From NCBI GenBank assembly GCA_023151315.1, contig JAKLJE010000002.1, positions 124,001-188,000 on the forward strand: DNA of 64,000 nucleotides, in the 5' to 3' direction. Position 1 is the stretch's first letter, and each line of letters starts with the position of its first letter. Of the stretch, positions 46,301 through 53,158 are shown piece after piece. Both the position numbers and the translations under genes were made by a program. The notes under the pieces were generated by a model that was not told where the DNA came from, ran no database searches, and saw only the letters and a program-made list of their open reading frames with translations. Source of the DNA: Bacteroidia bacterium (lineage in GTDB: Bacteria; Bacteroidota; Bacteroidia; Palsa-965).

Positions 46301-46756
46301 TCCCGGTTCAGTACCGCAATACAATACGTTCGGGTTGGAAGCACACTCTGTCAATGAATAGACGTTCGTCTGTTGCCCCTGACGAGAACCATCATCTCCC
46401 CAAACTTTATTCGGTCCGACAAGATTCCATCCGGTAGCATTCGGATTGGCCGGTTGAACATTTCGCATAGCAACATAAGCCGGTTTGCGAATGAATCCGT
46501 TTTCATTAACCCACTGCGCATTCTTGCGTCTCCAGAATCGGTAGTATTGGGTGTGGTATGTCTTAACGAATTCATGTGAACGATACCAATCGTTGTATAA
46601 GGAGTCTGTTCTGTGAACGTTCGGATCTTCGCTATACATCTCCTGCGCCCACGCAGGTAAAGTCTGTATTTCAGTTTGAGATGGTTTAGCAAGCTGTTGA
46701 GCTGAAACGGAAAGTCCCGACAGCAAGCATACAAAAGTGAATACTATGTATTTCAT
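43340..46756 (-). CDS. BNR/VPS10-type repeat T9SS cargo protein
   Basis: A 1138-residue secreted protein. After the signal peptide come about nine BNR/Asp-box-like repeats (STDGGATW, STDAGATW, SNDGGATW) forming a beta-propeller of the sortilin/xyloglucanase type (about 100-780). A PKD domain (about 785-875), a jelly-roll choice-of-anchor J-type domain (about 885-1050) and a type A T9SS domain ending in GKVLVSDSRR follow. Its stop codon abuts the stop of the PKD giant with no base between. ATG 46756 begins the signal peptide. The role (binding or polysaccharide hydrolysis) cannot be fixed by sequence. Confidence 0.87.
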   Translation of the reverse strand: MKYIVFTFVCLLSGLSVSAQQLAKPSQTEIQTLPAWAQEMYSEDPNVHRTDSLYNDWYRSHEFVKTYHTQYYRFWRRKNAQWVNENGFIRKPAYVAMRNVQPANPNATGWNLVGPNKVWGDDGSRQGQQTNVYSLTECASNPNVLYCGTEPGEIYRSLDAGANWTLVSANEALDGGVTAIAVDPNDSAHVFAGSGDLLVVSTDAGATWNVSYALNNLSVTEILIHPADGNVILVAAEKGFFKSTNGGATWNQIYTTACWDVKLRPSTPDYVYLLKTNPAQQRCEFFLSADTGSTFTQQTSGWYNSTDPARYDGGARLAVSNDDPLRVYAYLIGDSKANDYGFIGVYRSNDGGATWTLPNGPDGGPYTASHQNLAYGQPSWTYHQGFYNCAIMADPNDADRLLIGGLNLWRSDDGGATFTSVAGYIGGPLDIHVDMQDFRPGVNGVWVTNDGGIYYSTDFFTTDNQVRMDGVHGSDFWGFGHGWNEDVMVGGLYHNGTIAYHENYPSGEFLQLGGAEPASGYVNPGVNRRVYSSDIGGAILPLSIGTPIQRFGVGMWPNESYWAAESSEMKFDPTCYNTVWIGNENKLYRSTDGGAAYNLVYTFGTNVNADLSYMEISMSNNNVMYVVQRPATGNIGKLWKTTDGGTTWNQLTIPSGTSSRILITLSPTDEDSLWIAYPGGANGSKIFQSGDGGATWNNLSTSLLDNQEARSILCVGATNGGIYYCTHTTVYYRNNSMSNWTVDNTGLPVFMNTLYARPFYKEGKIRVSTYGRGVWENTFNDQPTRPVAYAQVDKLSYTLNCDPDTFHFEDHSILNHTGASWQWNFQGGNPATSTQRNPDVVYTTPGTYLVTLTITDASAQTDTDSLTITVNAYQQNTNLSEGFQSGFPPFGWWNDNPDNGPQWSLSTTAGGYGNSTQSAIFDNYNYDSQGTNDDLRIRVDMTQQPGNFMHFDYAYAEYGSPYSDSLEILVSTDCGVTFTSLWRKGGSQLATAPSLTSAAFVPTATQWATDSVDLTAYTNAPDLLIAFRNHGHWGQAMYVDNINLGTMSSVEDNTVSSGNAFLFPSVSNGAQSFTFMSTTNEQFTLYLFDQSGRVIHNGTYTNGQQIQHETLATGVYYWRAISDSMIRTGKVLVSDSRR

Positions 46757-46851
46757 ACGAACGAAGTTGATCGTACAAATATGGTCAATCAAATTAAAGT
46801 TGCGAAAGTCGAATCATTAATTGCACAAACTGCGTCAAATAATGTCTAAAC

Positions 46852-46880
46852 AAAAAAGGCCCGCTTCGAAGCGAGCCTTT
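46852..46880 (-). terminator. Terminator of the SprB-repeat gene
   Basis: AAAGGC(C)CGCTT / AAGCG(A)GCCTTT stem with one C-A mismatch around a tight TCGA turn, followed on the minus strand by six U. It lies 21 nt after the stop at 46901. Confidence 0.75.
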
Positions 46881-46900
46881 AATAATTACTTCCGATAGTA

Positions 46901-49267
46901 CTATTTCGATATCATAACGCGCTGTACAGAACGTTGTCCGTTAGCATCAGTTACGTGGATGAAGTACATTCCATTGTCCTGAAGATTCAGTATGTTCTGA
47001 TTTTCCGGCAGCATTTTAGCACTGTAAACGAGCTTACCTTGAGCATCGAAAATAGTCACATCTGAAACTGTTGCAACATTGATCGTAAATGTTCCGTTGT
47101 TTGGATTCGGATAAACTGTGAATGATGAAGAATTAATTGCGGAATTTATTCCGGTACACAGGTCAACATTGATTGAATCTGTTGCGATTCCAGTGCATCC
47201 GGCCGAGTCCGTGTAGGTGTAAGTGATTTCATGTAGCCCTGCGCCTGCTGTTGCAGGATTAAACATTCCACCGGAAACCCCTGTTCCTGAGAATACGCCG
47301 CCCGAAGGAGTTGCACCGGAGAGTGTTAACGCTGCATCGCTTAAACATAAAGTGTTTGTTGTTAAAGCCAGAGTTGCAACAATTGCTGCAGGCTCAGTGA
47401 TTACTACTGTGCCGCTATCCTGACAACCATTTGCATCAGTGAGCACACCGGAGTATGATCCTGCAGGAATGTTGGTCAGGTCTTCTGTAGTGAATTGACC
47501 GTTGTTCCAGTTGAATGTATAAGGAGAAGTTCCACCTGTTACTGTCAGATCAATTGATCCGTCGCTGGCACCGTTACATGTTGTATTTACTGATGTTGCG
47601 TTTACCGCAATAGCTGAAGGTTCAGTAACGGTAATTGATGTAGTGGTAGTACATCCGTTCGCATCTGTAATTGTGTAAGTATAGCTTCCGGCAACTTGCA
47701 GGAATGTACTGTCGCCGATATATGGTGCGGTGCCGCCTGTAGCTGATAAAGTGATAGTAGCTGCATCGCCATTGCATAATACGGAGGTTGAATTTGAAGT
47801 AGCTGTAAGAACTGAAGGAGAAGTAATGGTAACGAATTGCGTTGCGGTGCATCCGCTTGAACATGTTACAGTACAGCTGTAGACACCGGAAGAAAGGCCG
47901 GTGATTGTTGCTGTTGTTCCTCCATTAGACCACATGTAAGTATAAGGTGCAGTTCCGCCTGTAGCAGATACAGATGCAACTCCGTTATTTCCGCCTGAGC
48001 ATGATGTTGCAGTTCCGGAGATCGTAGCTGTCAACACTGCAGGTTCTGTTACTGTCACTGATGTTGTTACTGAACAACCGTTAGAACAAGTAACTGTACA
48101 GTTGTACGTTCCGCCGTTCAGATTAGATATGGCTGCAGATGTTCCGCCATTGGACCACTGATAGGTGTATGGTGATGTTCCTCCGGTAACTGCAACTGAT
48201 GCGAAGCCATTTCCGTTGCCATTGCAGGTAACTGCACTTGCAGTGCTCGTTGCGCTCAGTACTGCAGGTTGCGTAACCGTGAATGTTTGTGTTGTTGTTG
48301 CTCCAATGTTATCAGTTACTGTAACGGTATACGTTCCTGCAGAAAGTCCTGTTGCAGTTGCAGAAGTCCCGCCTGATGGTGCCCATGCGTATGTGTATGG
48401 TGAATTTCCTCCGCTCGGTGTAGCCGTAAGCGCAGCAGTTGATTGTCCGTTACATGCAATAAATGCAGACTGTGATACGGTCGCAGTGAGCGGAACAATT
48501 GCAGTAATAATAATCTGTCCGTTTCCTGTACGGGCTCCTGCTGTATGAGTTACCGATGTAACTCCTGCTGACGTATAGCTGCTGCCGCCACCGCCGCCTT
48601 CCCAAGCAGAAGATCCGCCACCGTAGTAACCACCACCTCCGCCACCGCCGGTTTGACCGGCAGGAGCATTACCTCCTGCGCCTAACGTTCCGTTCGGTGC
48701 ACCACCTGCACTTTGCGTAGCGCCGGCACCAAGATATGTTCCCGTTAGTCCGTTGGATCCGGTAAGGCCACCACCATTGCCACCTGCGTCGCCTGAAGCA
48801 TGGTTAACTCCTGTACCTCCACCACCGGCGGCAATAACAACTCGGTTTGATAGAGCAGTTCCGCCTTGACGAATGTCCGACGCACCACCGCCGCCACCGC
48901 CGCTGCGTCCACCAGCCCATCCGCCTCCTGTACCGCCTCCGTTATATCCTGCAGTTCCGCCCACTGTTGTACCACCCGGGCCACCTTGTCCACCAACGTA
49001 AATATTCAATACCTCAAGCGGAGTTACGGGTACAACAGCTTGAACGCGGCCACCTAGTCCGGGCGTCACGCTTGGTACATTATATCCGAAACCGCCTTGC
49101 GCTCCGTATACATCAACTATAATTGATGTCACGCCGGCAGGTACTGTATAGGTTTGAACTCCTCCTGTGTAATTGAAAGTTGTTGTTACCTGAGCTTGCG
49201 CTGCAGTGAAAGCGAACAGACCAAGGGCCAGAAGGTGCGTTCGCCAATTTGTAGAAGTTTTTTTCAT
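46901..49267 (-). CDS. Gly-rich domain plus SprB-repeat T9SS cargo protein
   Basis: A 788-residue secreted protein. After the signal peptide, about residues 25-265 are a Gly-rich beta domain (QAVVPVTPLEVLNIYVGGQG, then GGGGGGASDIRQGG) known from phage-tail-like and surface proteins. Five SprB-type repeats follow (ATGGTAPYTYMWSNGG pattern, about 275-635), a further Cys-containing Ig-like module, and a type A T9SS domain (TVYPNPNNGTF ... RVMISK). SprB repeats occur in gliding adhesins. ATG 49267 starts the signal peptide. It is transcribed alone and terminated at 46852-46880. Confidence 0.87.
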   Translation of the reverse strand: MKKTSTNWRTHLLALGLFAFTAAQAQVTTTFNYTGGVQTYTVPAGVTSIIVDVYGAQGGFGYNVPSVTPGLGGRVQAVVPVTPLEVLNIYVGGQGGPGGTTVGGTAGYNGGGTGGGWAGGRSGGGGGGASDIRQGGTALSNRVVIAAGGGGTGVNHASGDAGGNGGGLTGSNGLTGTYLGAGATQSAGGAPNGTLGAGGNAPAGQTGGGGGGGYYGGGSSAWEGGGGGSSYTSAGVTSVTHTAGARTGNGQIIITAIVPLTATVSQSAFIACNGQSTAALTATPSGGNSPYTYAWAPSGGTSATATGLSAGTYTVTVTDNIGATTTQTFTVTQPAVLSATSTASAVTCNGNGNGFASVAVTGGTSPYTYQWSNGGTSAAISNLNGGTYNCTVTCSNGCSVTTSVTVTEPAVLTATISGTATSCSGGNNGVASVSATGGTAPYTYMWSNGGTTATITGLSSGVYSCTVTCSSGCTATQFVTITSPSVLTATSNSTSVLCNGDAATITLSATGGTAPYIGDSTFLQVAGSYTYTITDANGCTTTTSITVTEPSAIAVNATSVNTTCNGASDGSIDLTVTGGTSPYTFNWNNGQFTTEDLTNIPAGSYSGVLTDANGCQDSGTVVITEPAAIVATLALTTNTLCLSDAALTLSGATPSGGVFSGTGVSGGMFNPATAGAGLHEITYTYTDSAGCTGIATDSINVDLCTGINSAINSSSFTVYPNPNNGTFTINVATVSDVTIFDAQGKLVYSAKMLPENQNILNLQDNGMYFIHVTDANGQRSVQRVMISK

Positions 49268-49451
49268 GTGTTTGGATTTTGGTTCATGTGTACTCAATTC
49301 ATGCAATGTAATATATGCATTTAATCTGGCATGTTGAAAGATTTTTACTCACGAACGCCATTTGACCGGACTTAATATCCAAATGTGAAAAGGAACTGAC
49401 CTGTTCTCTAAAGTAGTGTATCCAAAACTGTGAATTCAATACATTTAATTC

Positions 49452-50153
49452 ATGAAGAAATTCTTATTGCTGATTTCCGTACTGTTTAGTGTATTGCAAG
49501 CTGAGGCTCAGATGCTGAAAAGCCCCAAGCCCGGAATTTCTGTAAATGGTTCCTTGTGCTTAATTCAAAATACGGTATGGAGTTGCGTACCTGTTGAATG
49601 TGATTCCCTTGTCATTCTGCAAGGTGATTCTGTAGAGTTCTGTACGTTTCAGGAGATAAATCTCAGTACCGATACCTCGTATTGGATAGAGTGGAATTTT
49701 ACCGGATGCTCGAATATCGCAGATTCAATTCGTGATGTTTATCCAGCTTCAACTCCGATTTGTTATTGGCCTGCCTGGGATAGTGCAGGTGTTTATATCG
49801 TAAATGTCAGATACAACGGATGGTTAAGCGCATATCCTTGGAGTGATTGTTATGCACAGGGTCCTTCTGAATGGCGTATTAAAATTGCAGTGCTGCCAAA
49901 TCCTAATCAAATTGGTGAGGAATCAGATTCTCATGTTGAATTAGTATATCCGCAACCTGCATCAGAACTGTTGTATATTAATTCAGAATCAGCACAGGCT
50001 ATCTTGATTATGGACGTGAAAGGTTCTGCGGTTTATGAATCTGCAAATTGCGGAATGGTTGATGTAAGTTCATTTCCGAACGGAGTTTACTTCGCTGAGC
50101 TTCGCAAGGAGGAGGGAGCTGTATCTCGCTTCCGTTTCGTGGTGCAACATTAA
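49452..50153 (+). CDS. Small T9SS cargo protein of unknown function
   Basis: A 233-residue secreted protein: signal peptide ending LQAEAQ, a central domain with several Cys (SLCLIQNTVWSCVPVECDS and WNFTGCSNIADS) that looks like a single divergent PKD/Ig module, and a short type A sorting domain (VELVYPQPASELLYI ... NGVYFAEL). It is preceded by 184 bp of non-coding sequence and followed by the shared terminator at 50157-50185. No specific function recognised. Confidence 0.78.
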   Translation: MKKFLLLISVLFSVLQAEAQMLKSPKPGISVNGSLCLIQNTVWSCVPVECDSLVILQGDSVEFCTFQEINLSTDTSYWIEWNFTGCSNIADSIRDVYPASTPICYWPAWDSAGVYIVNVRYNGWLSAYPWSDCYAQGPSEWRIKIAVLPNPNQIGEESDSHVELVYPQPASELLYINSESAQAILIMDVKGSAVYESANCGMVDVSSFPNGVYFAELRKEEGAVSRFRFVVQH

Positions 50154-50156
50154 GCG

Positions 50157-50185
50157 AAAAGAGGCCACCCTACGTGACCTCTTTT
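50157..50185. terminator. Bidirectional terminator between cargo gene and yceI
   Basis: AAAAGAGGCCAC / GTGACCTCTTTT stem of 12 bp with one C-A mismatch and a 5-nt loop, flanked by T-rich ends on both strands. It serves the two convergent genes. Confidence 0.75.
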
Positions 50186-50213
50186 CTTAGTTAACCAACT
50201 AAACTATTCGCAC

Positions 50214-50879
50214 TTATTGTTTTTTGCTGGTGATGTTGAGTTTGATATTCACATCGTGCTGGATGAATTTCTCTTTTGCAGACTCAGCATTATCGTTGTA
50301 ATGCATATCCCATTGCGTACGGTCAATGTTGAAGTTCGCCTGAGTTGTTGCACCGGTTTCAGTTACTTCAACTTTCGCAGGGAAAGTCACGTTTTTAGTA
50401 ACACCTTTCAAAGTAAGGTTTCCGCTGATTTTTGTGTTCGCACCTGCAACTACAGAAGAATCTGCTGCAGTAGGAGTGAAGGGCTCGCTTCCTGTGATTT
50501 CAAATTTAGCTTCAGGGAATTTTGCAACGTCAAAGAAATCAGGGCTCATCAAATGGCCGCGAAGATTTGTCTGGAACATTTCACCCTGCTCAAGCATCTT
50601 GATCGAACCAACGTTTACTGTGAATGATCCTGCTGTTACTTTTCCGTCTTTTACAGTGAAAGTTCCGTTGCTGAGTTTGAATTCACCCGGGTGGTTTTTG
50701 CCTACACCGTTTCCTACGAATCCAACTACTGAAGTTGCTGTGTCAACTGTCATTGCAACACCGTTGCTGTCTGCAGCTGCTTTTTCATCTGTTACTGTTG
50801 CTTCGTCTCCTTTTGGTGTATCTGAACATGCTGTCAGGGATGCCGCGAGTACGAATAATGCGAGTGTGTATTTTTTCAT
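50214..50879 (-). CDS. YceI-family lipoprotein
   Basis: A 221-residue lipoprotein: lipobox SLTAC, acidic/Ala-rich linker, then the YceI lipocalin-like barrel (about 45-220) with SVVGFVGNGVGKNHPGEFKL, GSFTVNVGSIKM, LRGHLMSPDFFDVAKFPEAK, and ISGNLTLKGVTKNVTFPAKV. YceI proteins bind isoprenoid or other amphiphilic ligands in the periplasm. A TATATTTG -7 box overlaps a perfect 18-bp palindrome just upstream (50904-50921), so expression is probably repressor-controlled; no regulator gene is adjacent. Confidence 0.93.
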   Translation of the reverse strand: MKKYTLALFVLAASLTACSDTPKGDEATVTDEKAAADSNGVAMTVDTATSVVGFVGNGVGKNHPGEFKLSNGTFTVKDGKVTAGSFTVNVGSIKMLEQGEMFQTNLRGHLMSPDFFDVAKFPEAKFEITGSEPFTPTAADSSVVAGANTKISGNLTLKGVTKNVTFPAKVEVTETGATTQANFNIDRTQWDMHYNDNAESAKEKFIQHDVNIKLNITSKKQ

Positions 50880-50899
50880 TGCGATAGAGTTTTATTATG

Positions 50900-50921
50900 C
50901 AAATATATGTATATACATATA
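50900..50921 (-). promoter_or_regulatory. yceI promoter box overlapped by an 18-bp palindrome
   Basis: TATATTTG (minus, 50900-50907) is an exact -7 element 20 nt before the ATG. A perfect palindrome TATATGTATATACATATA (50904-50921) overlaps its upstream half. A TTTA sequence lies 18 nt further upstream as a possible -33. A dimeric repressor bound here would block polymerase directly. Confidence 0.6.
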
Positions 50922-50987
50922 AACATAAACTTTTCGCGGTGTTAAAATATTTAAACGGCTGATTTACAGGGCGTAAAAATCAAATAG

Positions 50988-52184
50988 TTAGTGGAGCTCA
51001 GAAGTGTTTTCAGCCTGTTTGGTACCAGAGAACAAGAGTCCGAAGGTCATAAGCAGATTGGATGAAATGATCACAAACAGAACGATTCCGTCATTGAACA
51101 ATGGTGATTTGAAATTTTCCGGTATGCTGTAATACAACAGAACAGTTATGAGTCCACGTGGCGCTATCAGAAACTCCGGAAACAAATGTGTTTTGGAAAT
51201 AAAGCGAAGGAAGAATGCGCGCGCAACGATGATAAAGATGGTAATCAAAGATCCCGTGATTATCACATCATGATGTGTGATTGTGACAATATCGATGCTG
51301 AATCCGAACAGAACAAAGAAGAATGTGCGAATCAGAAATGCAGATTCAGCTGTAACGCTCTTCATGTCGCGAGTGAGAACGGCCATTTTCTGAGGCTGGA
51401 TCAATTTGGTCACAGACTCAGGCAGGAGTGTCGTGACATTGTTCAGTACCACTCCCATCATGAGAATCATGAGCAATGCGGGCCAATGCAACAGTTTTAC
51501 TAATGAATAAACCAATAGAATGTAAGCCAGGAGCAGAATGAAGCGTGTGTGTGTTTTGATTCCGTTCAGTAAAATCATCAGGAAAGCGGTAGCGATAACC
51601 GCAACGATAATTATGCCTATGAAACCTATTCCGAAATCAAGTGTAGAATTCCAGTTGAACAGATTTTCCGCGATTACATAGTTGAATAACATTATTCCGA
51701 GTATATCAGAAAATGTAGATTCGTAAATGATAAATTCTCTTTTATCATTTCGTAGCCCCGTCGCACTTGGGATTGCAATGGCACTGCTGATAATTCCCAT
51801 CGGTACGGAATAAACAAGTGCATAATGCCATGGCAAATCCACCGCGTAATGAATGATTAAGGTCAAACCGCATACAGTTAAGCCTAATATTGTTAACGCG
51901 GCAAGAAATGATCTTCGAATCAGCGGGATCTTTTCTCTGCTTAATTCGAGGTCCAATGATCCTTCAAGTACAATCAGTACCAACCCTACAACACCTAGGA
52001 GTTCGAGTGGCAATCGTACATCCCGGATTTCAATTTCATAATGAAGGGCAATAGCTCGCAGAAGAAGGCCGGTTCCAATCAATAGTAACACCGACGGAAT
52101 CTTCATTTTCTGCGCAATCAGCATGTAAGCAAACGACAGAATAACAAGTGCGCATAAACCAATAAGCAGATATCCTGTTGACAT
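50988..52184 (-). CDS. Cation/proton antiporter (CPA superfamily)
   Basis: A 398-residue membrane protein with about eleven to twelve helices. The CPA-type ELLGVVGLVLIVLEGSLDLE segment (about residue 60) and SSAIAIPSATGL (about 132), in the helix-4/unwound region where CPA transporters bind the ion, are present; EFIIYESTFSDILGIMLFNY supplies the conserved acidic residues. No C-terminal RCK/TrkA domain. It exchanges Na+ or K+ for H+; the ion is not predictable. It is transcribed divergently from era, 77 bp apart, with a leaderless-type start. Confidence 0.87.
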   Translation of the reverse strand: MSTGYLLIGLCALVILSFAYMLIAQKMKIPSVLLLIGTGLLLRAIALHYEIEIRDVRLPLELLGVVGLVLIVLEGSLDLELSREKIPLIRRSFLAALTILGLTVCGLTLIIHYAVDLPWHYALVYSVPMGIISSAIAIPSATGLRNDKREFIIYESTFSDILGIMLFNYVIAENLFNWNSTLDFGIGFIGIIIVAVIATAFLMILLNGIKTHTRFILLLAYILLVYSLVKLLHWPALLMILMMGVVLNNVTTLLPESVTKLIQPQKMAVLTRDMKSVTAESAFLIRTFFFVLFGFSIDIVTITHHDVIITGSLITIFIIVARAFFLRFISKTHLFPEFLIAPRGLITVLLYYSIPENFKSPLFNDGIVLFVIISSNLLMTFGLLFSGTKQAENTSELH

Positions 52185-52188
52185 ATCT

Positions 52189-52195
52189 CAAAATA
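52189..52195 (-). promoter_or_regulatory. -7-like box 4 nt before the antiporter ATG
   Basis: TATTTTG on the minus strand, followed by AGAT and the ATG at 52184. Predicts a leaderless transcript. Confidence 0.45.
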
Positions 52196-52249
52196 CGTAA
52201 TACATCGACGATAAAATAATAAAAGCCATCATCTGCTGTATTATTAACT

Positions 52250-52257
52250 TAAATTTG
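52250..52257 (+). promoter_or_regulatory. -7 box 4 nt before the era ATG
   Basis: TAAATTTG, an exact TAnnTTTG match, followed by CATT and the ATG at 52262. Predicts transcription starting on the start codon. Confidence 0.55.
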
Positions 52258-52261
52258 CATT

Positions 52262-53140
52262 ATGCACAAAGCTGGTTACGTAAATATCATCGGCAATCCC
52301 AACGCCGGAAAAAGTACTTTGATGAATCATCTGGTGGGTGAGCGTTTGTCAATCATTACTTCCAAAGCTCAGACCACACGACACAGAATTCTCGGAATTG
52401 TTAACGGAGAGGATTTTCAGATTGTTTATTCTGATACTCCCGGAATAATTGTTCCGAAGTATAAGCTGCAGGAAGGAATGATGCAGTTTGTGGGTACGGC
52501 GATCGCTGATGCGGATATACTTCTGCTGGTGATTGATATGACTGATGATAAACCTATTGAAGAAAACGCATATCGCCGAATTCGTAATTCTAAAGTGCCG
52601 GTACTTTTGCTTCTTAACAAGATGGATGCTGTAACCGGAGAACAACTCGCGAAGGTTGCAGACAAATGGCAACAGGAATTTCCTGAAGCTGTGATGATAC
52701 CGCTTTCTGCTTTGCAAAACAGAAATACTGACATCGTTATTAAGAAAATTATAGAGTTGCTGCCGGAACATCCACCATATTTTCCGAAGGACGAACTCAC
52801 TGATAAGCCGGAAAGATTCTTCGTATCTGAGATCATCCGCGAGAAAATTCTTTTCCAGTTCGATAAAGAGATCCCGTATTCTGTAGAAGTGGTTACAGAA
52901 GAGTTTAAGGAGTCTGACACCATAATTAAAATCCGCTCAGTGATTTACGTAATGCGTGAATCACAGAAGGGAATATTGCTCGGCGAACAAGGTCGCGCCA
53001 TCAAAAAGCTCGGCACTTCTTCCAGAATCGACATGGAAAAGTTCTTTCAGAAGAAAGTTTTTCTGGAGTTGTTTATCAAGGTAGATAAAGACTGGCGCGA
53101 CAGCGAACGTCAGCTGAAACGATACGGTTATCTGGGTTAG
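52262..53140 (+). CDS. era: GTPase Era
   Basis: Ribosome-assembly GTPase of 292 residues that matures the 30S subunit by binding the 3' end of 16S rRNA. G1 GNPNAGKST (about residue 11), G3 DTPGI (about 59), G4 NKMD (about 120) and G5 SAL (about 150) are intact. The C-terminal KH domain includes GILLGEQGRAIKKLG (about 240). Length and order match Era. It precedes a T9SS cargo gene by 18 nt on the same strand, with der beyond it. Confidence 0.97.
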   Translation: MHKAGYVNIIGNPNAGKSTLMNHLVGERLSIITSKAQTTRHRILGIVNGEDFQIVYSDTPGIIVPKYKLQEGMMQFVGTAIADADILLLVIDMTDDKPIEENAYRRIRNSKVPVLLLLNKMDAVTGEQLAKVADKWQQEFPEAVMIPLSALQNRNTDIVIKKIIELLPEHPPYFPKDELTDKPERFFVSEIIREKILFQFDKEIPYSVEVVTEEFKESDTIIKIRSVIYVMRESQKGILLGEQGRAIKKLGTSSRIDMEKFFQKKVFLELFIKVDKDWRDSERQLKRYGYLG

Positions 53141-53158
53141 TGCAATAATATTATCGCA

